Assembly: GCF_036373705.1 (NCBI RefSeq) | Contig: NC_089857.1 | Location: 36,838,784 to 36,902,783, forward strand | DNA length: 64,000 nt | Reading direction: 5' to 3' | DNA from: Amia ocellicauda | Lineage: Eukaryota > Chordata > Actinopteri > Amiiformes > Amiidae | Part shown: one piece after another, positions 32,701-43,081 of the stretch | Position numbering within the stretch: position 1 is the first letter of the stretch | Layout: every line of letters begins with the position of its first letter | Translations under genes and position numbers: made by a program | The notes under the pieces: model-generated | What the model saw: only the letters and a program-made list of their open reading frames with translations | What the model was told of the DNA's origin: nothing | The model's database searches: none

Positions 32701-33420
32701 GTTAAGTGCTTTCTTTTAATGTATATAATAAGCGCCATATGTAGCAAGTCCGGGGTTGTCCTATGCAACCAGGTGGCTGGTTGTGTGTTTTTGTATGCGT
32801 GAGTTAATATTTTTAAACCTGTTGAGAAGGGGAAAACTGTAGGAATGCAAGACATCCAGGAAAAAACAAGAGAAAACAAGCCAACTTTTTTTTTTTTTTT
32901 TTTTTAACACTGCAGTAGAGCAATATCTTTTGATGAAAATTGCAGAGTTGCTCTTGGGCACAGTGCTGGATTTAGCTGAAATAATGCATTGCTTGATGGA
33001 AGGATTATTGATGATATTGTTTACCATAGTGTGAATAGATTGTTTGATAGTTATATTTGACAAGTGCTTTATGGGTTTTAATGTAAGTAGATTCATTTGA
33101 TGGAGCAAAATTACTGAATTACTTGCAATTTAAAGCTTGTTTTATAAAGTACTTAGTATATTAGTCTCTAATGCCAGGAAATAGGTTTAGTAAAAAGTGC
33201 AAATATATAATTAAGGTCAACTCATAAATTGCACTGCACTGATTAGAACAGCAAATCGAGTGGTTTACAGTGACTGATTGAAATATAATACTAAAATAAA
33301 TCAGTTATCATAAATGTTCCTATGATCATGTACCACCTATGTGTGTGCATTCCTTATTGTAGTTGAGAAATGTAAGAATTGTAATGGATAGTTATTAAGC
33401 TTTGGTGCCACACACATGAT

Positions 33421-34167
33421 GTAAGCAAAAGTATTGGGACAACAGGACAAATAACAAGTAGGCCTGACCATTGGTTTTGGTGACAGCTACGGTCCAAGAA
33501 TGGATGTTTTCCACCACTGCTTGGCAGATGGTCAAAGGAATATTGTGCATTTCCCTCTGCACTGACATTTCTAGTGGTGCAACAGAAGTTGCTCTTCCCA
33601 TTGGAAGAAAACTGAACGACTCATCACCCAGTTGCATGCATCTCCATGTTTGTTTTTATCTTTTTTTTTTTCAGCACTGCTTTTGATGGTCTTGGGACTC
33701 TACCTAGGCCTTTGTATTCGTATGTTTTCCTCGTGGGCAACTTGCCTGCCATAAACTGCTTGTGCCTCCCACCTTACACATGGACACCCTGACCCTAGCA
33801 GGGACAGCTGGACAGGTGTTGTTCCTCACCTCATGATTACCTGTTTTCCTGGTCCTCGTCTGGGTTCTACTCGAGCATATCCCACAGTCCTTCACTTCTG
33901 TACTGCATTCCCCAAAGCTGACTCTGGGAACCATAAAGTGTCTGCAATCTTATGGACAAGCATAAGTGCATTATGGGAACCAGCTACTGTTTCACGTTGA
34001 AACTGTTGGCTCTGATCCATGTGCCATACTGGCAGGAACCAGCTGTAACAAGTTGCAGATTACCATTAATACACCTTTGGAAAACTACATATGGGCTTTA
34101 GTTGGCAAATAACCTTTGCAGCAATCCATTACATCTGGATTTCGACTTGTCCCAATACTTTGGTTAT
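33421..34167. mobile_element. Non-autonomous or decayed Tc1-like element
   Basis: Ends carry inverted copies of AAAGTATTGGGAC: GCAAAAGTATTGGGAC at 33425-33440 and GTCCCAATACTTTGG at 34149-34163. Such CAAAAGTATTGGGACA ends are common on fish Tc1/mariner elements. The interior has scattered short open frames on both strands but no DDE motif that I can read. Confidence 0.6.
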
Positions 34168-34604
34168 TATAGTGCTTTTATGTCATTAGTAAGTCTCTTT
34201 TATAATGTCCTCACCCATAGCTTGGATTATATGAATCATCCATGACATGATGTGATACATTTCTTAGTTATTGGCACTTGTCTGGCATATTGGCATTCTG
34301 TGTTTAAAAAATAAAATAAAATAAAAAAATGCTGATTTTATTAAATTGATCTACAAGAAACTAAGACTAAAATGTAATGGGAATGGCTTATAATTGTGTT
34401 GTAGTAATAACTACCAAGTCAATTATAATTTGGATCAGGTTCTGTTTAGAGACCTATAATCCATGTCTGCAGAATATAAAATGTACTTTGGGTTAGGTGT
34501 AAAATTCAGTCCACATTGATGTAACCTAAAATAAAATTGGTGCACCCACATGCAAGTACTTCATAATGACAGTCAGTCTGCAGATTGATTTGGTTTTACC
34601 ATTT

Positions 34605-34606
<2 letters not shown>

Positions 34607-34636
<30 letters not shown>
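34607..34636. repeat. Poly-T tract (30 T)
   Basis: Longest homopolymer in the window; a 30-base T run between DCP2 and MCC. Confidence 0.9.
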
Positions 34637-34640
<4 letters not shown>

Positions 34641-35818
34641 GCTGCATCATTAAGTGGATGTTTCTGGACTATAGAAAACTGCTCTCCAGATCTAGGTTTG
34701 CATCACTTACTGTTCCACTCGGTTCAGAATGTCCATTGTTGTGGGGCTGAGAATAAAACTGAAATATTTATTTTCTTCCTACAATGTTAATGTTGGGGTT
34801 GTGACCTTGGGTTTGACACTTTGTGCATTATGATTTTAATGATTTTAGTGCATCCTAGATTTAAATATGACAACTTGCCAAGGCACATGGCAAAGGTAAA
34901 AAAAAAGTCAACTTCCAGCCATATTATAGACATGAATGCAGGCTGTAATGTCATTTGGGAGAGTTTGATATCTAAAAGACCTGCCAGACCTTATGTAAGA
35001 CAAATAGTTTTGGTCCCCAGCAGGGGATAGGACTAGGTGACCCTCCTGCCTAGGCTGGGCTCTTGTGTGAGGACCTGTGAGCCGTTTGCATCGTCTCACC
35101 AGCGTGGTCCTGTGATTTGCAATCATGAAAGAACTTGGGTGGTGTTGGTTCACCTCTCTGTGCAACAGTGAAACCTACGGATCGTGTCTGATAAAGCCAG
35201 GTGGACACTGCAGCAGACCAGGCTGGCCTTGTGTCTATTGGCAGCTTAGTCTTGTTTGCCACATTATTAGGAAAGATGGGTCAGAAAATATGAGGGTTTC
35301 AAATTGCCAGTCCTCCTGGTTCATGATCTGTCATACTTGAGGTGAAGAAGTGGCTTTCAAGTTGCATAATGAAGTCAACAAAAAAAAACATTGCATTTAG
35401 AAAACATGGCAGGCATAGTGGGCTGTGTATTGGGTTCCGTTTATGCCTTCAAATGAATTCTGATGCATTTCGTTGTCTAATGTTTTTGATGCACTAAAAT
35501 ATACTTTTCACTAATTTCCTCTTATTCTCGTTGGATGCTTTTGGAGTGGGGGTGGGGGAGAAAGTTACTCCAGTCCTGCTCCTCTCCCTCCCACTAAAGT
35601 CCAAGTGTTTTTGTTAATGTAATTCTGTAAAATGTATCCAACCTCATTGCAAAGACATTAAGGAGTATACATCTGTTGCTAACTTTTACTATGTTATACA
35701 GTATTTATCTATTTGTACCCTACTTAAAGGTAAATGGTTATCTGGTGTTATTTAAGTAAGGGGATCTTGTTCCCTCCTGTTTTTCAAATGAATACATTCA
35801 CCTAAACATCAGGTTTAC

Positions 35819-35846
35819 TTTTTTTTTTTTTTGGGGGGGGGGGGGG
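35819..35846. repeat. T14G14 homopolymer junction
   Basis: Fourteen T directly followed by fourteen G. Prone to assembly and replication slippage. Confidence 0.85.
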
Positions 35847-38836
35847 ACCTTCAAAGAAAATGTTCATTTCAACTATGCATGGGAAATATATGCTCCTATA
35901 GATGACCTGCTTTGTGGAACATTATTTTTGATTTTGGTTTATTTTATTTCAAGACCTGTCTTATGTTCATGTTGTATTCCATATTTGCTTTGAGTATCAC
36001 GTGAATGTTGTAATATAGGACAAAATAACTAATCCCAAGAAAACCATGCTGTTGACACCATATATAGGTTTTAATGTTGACAAGACCTAAGAGTGGTCAT
36101 CAAAATGTGAACAAGTGTTTGCTCTAATGTGTATAGATCCAATCCAATCCAATGTATTATATTCACCCCTTATCCTAAGTTTTGCTGAAACTGTCACTAT
36201 GTGCATATTGTTGTAATGTTTGAACTGTGCTGTGAATAGCAGCTGTGCATAGCATTTTCTGTTGCATAATCACCTGATACATAATGATAATATTGGTTCA
36301 GTGACGGTAAGACATAGGCTTGTTGTTTCCAGGTAGTGAGGTGAGAACAATCAAACCACACTGTTTAATTGGCTGAAGCATTCAAACCAGGTCAGAATCA
36401 ATGTTCCTTTAAACACAGATAGCAACTACTTTCAACAAGCAAACAACTAGTGCAGTAATAGTTTGAGAGGTTAAGGAGGGTAATGTAAAATATTACTCTT
36501 ATGAAGCCCACGGTTTTGTGTTAAAGGCTTTTTGTGTTTTGCTTTCTCAAGGAGGTAGCTGGTTCCTGAATTCTTATTTCTGTGCAGCAATAAACTAAAG
36601 GTACATCAAGCATGTTCCATTTATCAAAATCTAACACTTGGATGCAGTCAAAGATAAAGTAAGACTTCCAGGGACTTAAACATTCCTGTTTGTTAATGTG
36701 AATTTTGTTAGATATTTAGAACCTTTTGCATTTTCTGTTTGTATTGTGAAATTATTCTGAACATAACATGTGCATCTTGTTACCCATGTAGATGCTTATA
36801 CAGGAAATGGTAGCACAATTAAAAATTTAAACAGATTTCCATCAAATGCTATTATGTGTCCATAAAACAAGATTTTTAAATTGGCATTTTCATTATTTTA
36901 AGTAAGCATGCCAGTAAATAAAATTTGTACAGATCTGAAAAAAATGTTGAAGAAATGGAAGCAAAAGGGTTTTAATTTTAGTTTTTCAGTATTTTGTCAT
37001 GGCTTATGTAAAATTCTTTATTGACTGAATGTGTTTCTAGATCCTAGAATACATAAATTTAAGAATTTATTAGCTCACCAGATTGGTGTTTTCAGATTCT
37101 CTGGGTGCTTTAGTGTTAATGCCTTTTTGATATCCAATATAACCATGAAGCACCTATTAATTTACCAAACCCTTTTTCAGTTGGTTTCTTTGAATTCACC
37201 AGAACATGGTCTTGCATTCTGGATGGGGGACTAAAACCCTTGAACGTGTCTGGCGTGCACTAGATGTGGTACGAACAATAACAAATTAAGACGCCTTTAT
37301 TCTATCCATTACTGTTCTGATCATATTGCATGTACTGTACAAGATACAAGATACCTGTTCAGGAAATTGGATTTCCAGAATGATGTCAAATGTTGCTAAA
37401 ATTGGGAATTCAAAACATTCCAAAATGTTAGTTTTGTTGTGAAAATGTGCATAAATACAGTGCATCCATACAACTGAACAGTTGTCGGTTGGCAATTTGA
37501 AAGGTGTCCTTAAAATATCTATGAATAAAGGTATTGATCATACAGTAATAATACGTTAAACTGAGGGTGTCTAAGTTGCGGAAGGGGGGTCATGTGCCTT
37601 GATTTCAATGGACCTGGTATTTGTGTTGCTCAGAAATGTACTTGCACAGTATAACCGATGGGAATGGGTGTTCATTAGAGATGATGCTTTAGCTCAGCTT
37701 CTTGATTGCAGGTTTTTACGTCCCTAATATATTAAATTGTCTCCAGTAAGGTTGGTCTTTCTTCACCGGTGAAACCACAAGAAAGAAAACAATTGTTGCT
37801 AACTTTAGAGTGGTTCTAAGTTCTCAAATGGTAATATTCACAAATTCAAATACATTTTGTAACTTTAAAATGGCATTGTATAGGAAACCTGTTTGATCTG
37901 AGCCTTAATAAAAACTGGGGAAATATAAAGGGTGTGGGTGTGGTTTCTGAAAGTCTGCTGTATGTAGGTTTGCCATGGTGTATTATAAAAATAAAAGGAC
38001 TCCAGCAGACACTTTGGCTGGGATTTGTGCTAAAGCTCAAAGTTTAAAGTTGTGTCAAATGGCTAAATTACTATTAAATCAGTACTATAAAGACTAGGTT
38101 TAATGCAGTGTCAGTCTACCAGAATTAGTATAAATGACTAAGGTGTTGTAATTGCTGCATTTAACAATATGAATTGGGGAAGTGACCCAATTAAGCCCAT
38201 GTACCATATAAGCCCACTTGCTCTTTTATTTTGAGAAACAAAAAAGACCGGAAATATTGGAAGGATGATCTGTTTCACAGCAAATGCACAAAGTTGTTAC
38301 TCTCATGTTACTTTTCATTTGGAGCCAATCACATTATTTGTTCTTGAGTTTTGTATGACTTTGTGCTGCCACTGTGCGGCAGCCTTTTTAGAAGTCACCC
38401 CAAAACTGTGCTTTAGGAGGGGCCGTCCCAAGAAGCCATTTTTCTGCAATTTGGTGACCTTGATGAATATGGATAATTGTAAAACAGATTAATAAATCAA
38501 ATGAAACCTTATGATGAATTTGCTTGGTATTTAAAAGCACTTTTGTATTTTGGAAATATAGATTTCATGAGTTTCTGGCGCTATTAAGGGACACTGTCAG
38601 AATGAAGGTCACGCAGATAGATATAGTAGAACAACAAATTAAGAGAGTGCTGATGACCATAGTAAATCAAAACATTTTAGAAGCTGCTTTAGATAGAATA
38701 TTACATTGTTTTATCAGTTATTCTAATCTTAATGTAATTGCTTTTGTCATATCGTCTTAAATGGAACGGCACCCCAAAAGCTTATTAGCACATGGCTTTA
38801 TAGCAGAATAAATATTGAATGTGTTCTACCAACAAT

Positions 38837-38842
38837 AATAAA
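38837..38842 (+). terminator. Candidate DCP2-side polyadenylation signal AATAAA
   Basis: AATAAA on the plus strand, 35 bp from an opposing AATAAA at 38872-38877. Assignment to DCP2 is inference; earlier AATAAA motifs exist. Confidence 0.3.
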
Positions 38843-38871
38843 CATGGTCTAAGTTGTAAAGAATAACTTAT

Positions 38872-38877
38872 TTTATT
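38872..38877 (-). terminator. Candidate MCC-side polyadenylation signal AATAAA
   Basis: TTTATT as written, AATAAA on the minus strand, 4.0 kb after the MCC stop. It would give MCC a long 3'UTR; nearer signals are also possible. Confidence 0.3.
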
Positions 38878-41800
38878 AAGATTACATGTTTACACTAACT
38901 ATACAAAATTGAAGTTAATTTCCCATGGACCACTGTTGTTCTTAATAAGCCCACTGTACCTCATATTACAAAAGCCTTAAATGAATTAATATTACTCTGA
39001 AAACATCCTTTTCATTCATAAACTTAACTACTTACCTTATTTTCATTATGGAGACAAAAGAAAACATTATAGGGACTCCCAAGAACATAATGGAAGCTTG
39101 CTGTGAATTTTGGGCGGATCACTGATGGACAGAGAAGAATAAAGAGTATTTTGAGAAGCTGTTTTCGCCAAAGATCTCTGACATGGGACTGCCAAGAGTT
39201 TACATTTTTGGTCATGCCTCAGATATTCCCTGGCACTTGTGAGCAAGGCCAGACAAAATGGGGTTGTGTTTCTCCGGCTCCCATCTCTCCTCACCCACAT
39301 CCTTCAGCCACTGGACAAGACGGTGTTTGGTGAAGTCAAATGTAGGGATGATCTGGGCCGATTCCGATATTCATATAACAAGATCGACCGATACTGATAT
39401 TGTCCTACAGAACGAGAGCAGGTCTTGGGGGGGACTGCATTACAGTTAATGTGCTTCATTCATATTTTGTTAAAACTACGCGAGTAGAATAGAACAAATC
39501 AAATGCTTATTTAGACGCAATAAAAGCTGCACCATCAGAAATATCAGTCATTAGCCGATATAGTAATTTCTTGCCATATCGACCCGATACTGATCGGTGC
39601 ATCCTTGGGTCAAAAGGTACTGGAGGAAAGAACTGCGCTGCCATTCCCGTGTTAGCAGGGGCAAAATTTGAAAGGAGGAAATCCCTGTGAAACTTGATGT
39701 GCTTTACACTGCTCTCAAGCCAGAAAACATCATCGGTGGCTGTCATCACCTGTGAGCCAGAGCCAGGTGGACAGATAAGTGTCCACAGATCATGCTCCTT
39801 TTTCTGAAGCACAATAGAAATACAATTTTAATTGGTTAGGGTGGTTATTTTGGGTCTGAATTCAATAATCTATCAAATATTAGGTGCTTAATCAATACAA
39901 TTTGAAGTATTTACTGTTAAAACTCTTGTGGTCTTGCGGTTAAAGGGTACATATGTAGCTTATAAACCCACTCTGGACTTCACTTTTATAATTAAATAAG
40001 TTAATTTAGTCAATTTATGACTAAATTTACCACATGTACTTAGATGAGAGATTAATCTTTGATTTAATACCCATTTTATTGGGAAGCAATCCACATATTT
40101 ATAAGAATACATGTAAAACTGAATTGGGTCACTTCCGCTACCTGTAGTTAGTCAAATTCAGCATAGCATGTTGGCTAAACTAAGAAAACTAAACAGACGA
40201 TGGACGATTTCATTAATAAACATTTGCAACTTTTTCCCAATAAAAGTATTTATTCTGGATATAAGACCTTTTGTAAAATAAAGGTAATTTTAAATGTCTC
40301 TTTTATAAATAAATGCAGAGGTTTTTTTTTTTTGTTTTTTTTACAATTCTATATAAAATGAGTGGATTAACCAATATACAGCCACTAGGAAAACACAAAA
40401 AAACAGGAAGACAACATTTAAAAGAGACAACCAGAAAAACCCTAAAAAGCAATTAACCTTTCTACATACTCTGGAATGGCACTGTACATAACATGGCATC
40501 TTTGCAATTTCCTTCTAACACTTACTCTAGCAAAGTGTTATTTAAGAAACCGTTCACTGTACATTCAAGATGGTGTATATATATATGTTTTTTTCTTTTT
40601 TACCAAACATTTCATAACATTTTCTGCAGAAAGAAATCCACCAAATTACGCTGGTGTGAAAAACTGAAGACAGGTATGAAAATGTACCTCAGTTGGTTTA
40701 TCAAATAACTGCAGAGGCCTGTAGTTTTATTTTGTTAAGAGAAAACTGCAGCAATAAATCAGACACCTCATTTGGCCAACCATTTATCTCCTATAGCTTT
40801 GTTTCTTGTCATATAAACAATTACATTCTGTATTAAAATCAGTGATGTTTTCAAAGATTCGATTCTAAAACCGGATACTGTACAAATCACCCCCTCTCCC
40901 ATTTCTAAATTACCCTACAAAATCACTTAAGATTTACGAGAGAATTAATATCCAGCATGACTACAAATGTACTTTTTTTTGTGTAGGTGGAGATTCATAG
41001 TAGAAGGTTTAAATATTACCAGGATGCACAGCAAAAGCAATCACACCAGTTGAATGCACTGAACAGTCACATTCAAACCCTTTATTGCATGGGATTGTGT
41101 GATGTTGAGTAATGGAAGCTGCAGCAAGATATTGCATCAATATTTCCCATCATCACAATTTTGCTTCATCATGCAGCACATTGTCTTAAACTATACAGAA
41201 CTTACTCAATGTTTATATTGCCTGTGATGCATTTCACTCCTCCTCCTTCACAGCTTTTGATGAACGAAGATGTGTTAGTAAACAGATCAATACGTATGCT
41301 TGAGTCTTTTAAAAATCTCTGCTTTGTAAAAAAATAAATAATAATAAAAAAAAGTTCTTATACTGACAGCCACCTCCCCCCCTGCATCTTCACTCTAGGA
41401 CAAGAGTTTCAATTCCATGGAAAGGTAAGGTTCAGTTATTTTCACTTTCATATATGACAATATGTTTAGAGCTAATGAGGAGCATTTGCCCTAACCTGCC
41501 TTGGTCTCAGATCTATAGGGCCTGTATATCTCTGTTAAGAGAAAGGATGCAGACAGCGCAGCAGTTTAGTCACTTGTTGCTCAGCCGTTTAATTTATTTT
41601 ATGTAAACCAAATGGCATGTGCAGAAGACAATTATCTCTTATACTGAAACGTCAATATCTAAAGGGAAGAAGCAGAAAGGGCAGAGCATTGGGGGAAAAA
41701 AAAAAACACCTTCCGTGTACGTCTCCTGTCAAGATGGTCAGATGAATCCACCAGATTCACTGAATTAATATATTTGAACTTCTTATGTAAAATGGCCAAA

Positions 41801-42900
41801 TGCAGAGCAGACCTCGTTATGTGTATATTCAAACATTTTACCCCAAACCAAAAAGTAGTTTGTTTGTATTCAGGATACGTACCTTTTCGGAATAAATTAA
41901 TGTTAAATAGAATGGAATGAATACACATATAACTACCACACAGCTTGAAGAAAAAAAAAAGTTCAAATGATAAGCCAGGGAGTGCAAATACATTATTTTC
42001 AGCAGTTTAAGTCTCCAACAGCTTCCTACTAATTAGCCAGGAGTGAAGCCACTATTCCATTAAACTTTTAAAATATATTTTTTACAATTATCTGAAGAGC
42101 ACAGGCGAAGACTGCAGGCTGAGAACTGGAATAATGCAAGACAGCTGTATAATGAAATGACACGCCAGGTCCCCAGTTGAATTACCTTCAAACTCCTTTA
42201 ATTTGCGAAACTGATTAATTAGGAAACTCTACACCTGCCTCAAATATGCAGTCTATGTTTTGCACGTGAACTGAAATAAACTGACATCAGACACACGAAG
42301 ACCGATGAAGTATTGGAAAAACACTTATGTGGTACAATGCAAGTGTTAAAATGGCACTTTTTGTGGTGGCACTCTTTGCCAGGTTGTTCTTGTGGTGACA
42401 GAACAGAAAGGGCAAAGGCAATTTCATTATCAGGCAAATAACAAGTTCTTCCGAATAATGATTTCCTCCTTGGATATGTGCTGGGATCAATACTCGTTCT
42501 CCACCGAGAGCCGCGGCTGAACGTTCAGTCAGGCCGGGCTATGGCGGATTGCGGCAGCAACATCAAATCCACTCCACATGTAGGTCCTTCTCCTATGGGC
42601 CCTGAAGGACTGCCCGGGTCCCTTCGCTCCAGAATGACTTCAAGTTCAGCAGCTCTCAGGATGATGCAGCTGGATTCGTCTTCTCTGCACGTACAATGTT
42701 CATGCTGGTGTCACGTGAGGTGTATTGATGAACAGACATGAGAGGGCACTCCGAAACGAACAAAACCCACAAACGTGAAATAAAAAGAAGTTCTCAAGGT
42801 CACTTTATGCAGCACAGAGACACATTTGTATCTGTTATGAACGTAGAATCGGTTCGTTCTCCGTATTCGTTCAGAAAAGTGCCCGGATTGGCGAGGCCCT
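38878..42900 (-). other. MCC 3'UTR (probable) and adjoining DNA
   Basis: No recognised gene. The part next to 42900 must be MCC 3'UTR in minus sense; 42480-42720 is relatively GC-rich. The left part overlaps the possible transposon at 38178-40136. Confidence 0.45.
39344..39606. mobile_element. hAT-like MITE with TAGGGATG / CATCCTTG ends
   Basis: Left end TAGGGATGATCTGGGCCGAT at 39344-39363 and right end GATCGGTGCATCCTTG at 39592-39607 are diverged inverted copies of the TAGGGATGCACCGAT-type terminus, with repeated CCGATA-type subterminal motifs inside, as in fish hAT MITEs. It interrupts a protein-like frame on the minus strand. Confidence 0.6.
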
Positions 42901-43081
42901 TCAGAGGGAGGTTTCGTTGGTGTGCGGTCGGGAGTTCTCCTCCTCCAGCAGCGCGATCCTCTGCTTCAGCATCCGCACCTGTGTCTCGTGCCTCTCCACC
43001 ATGGCCATCATTTGAGACTCCAGTTTTTTCAGTTTGTTTTGGTGCTTCTTTTTCGCCTTCTCATACGCCGCCACAAGGTTG
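42901..43081 (-). CDS. mcc: MCC last coding exon with PDZ-binding C-terminus
   Basis: 181 nt. Completes S, then NLVAAYEKAKKKHQNKLKKL, ESQMMAMVERHETQVRMLKQ, RIALLEEENSRPHTNETSL and TGA at 42903-42901. Predicted coiled coil up to LLEEEN. The terminal ETSL fits X-[ST]-X-hydrophobic PDZ ligands. Confidence 0.97.

Larger units (their letters stand above)
28463..38842 (+). other. DCP2 3'UTR (probable) and tail-to-tail interval
   Basis: No coding sequence of known family in more than 10 kb. Mammalian DCP2 has a very long 3'UTR, so much of this may be transcribed. It contains long poly-T tracts (28712-28736, 32886-32905, 34607-34636), a T14G14 run at 35819-35846, a MITE at 29450-29744 and a Tc1-like remnant at 33421-34167. 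An AATAAA at 38837-38842 is one possible end of the transcript. Confidence 0.45.
38178..40136. mobile_element. Possible ~2-kb DNA element bounded by 15-bp inverted repeats
   Basis: GGAAGTGACCCAATT at 38178-38192 has an exact inverted copy at 40122-40136. Beside the left copy, TAAGCCCATGTACC (38192-38205) recurs loosely as TAAGCCCACTGTACC at 38946-38960. Minus-strand protein-like blocks lie between: 39600-39806 (WTLICPPGSGSQVMTATDD and following) and about 39225-39345 (HRLVQWLKDVGEERWEPEKH). They match no family that I can name. A hAT-like MITE at 39344-39606 splits them. It could also be two unrelated repeats. Confidence 0.35.

Noticed and set aside
35040..35340. GC-richer stretch with open frames on both strands between DCP2 and MCC
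   Set aside because: Neither translation shows a recognisable motif, and the frames are short; no basis for a gene.
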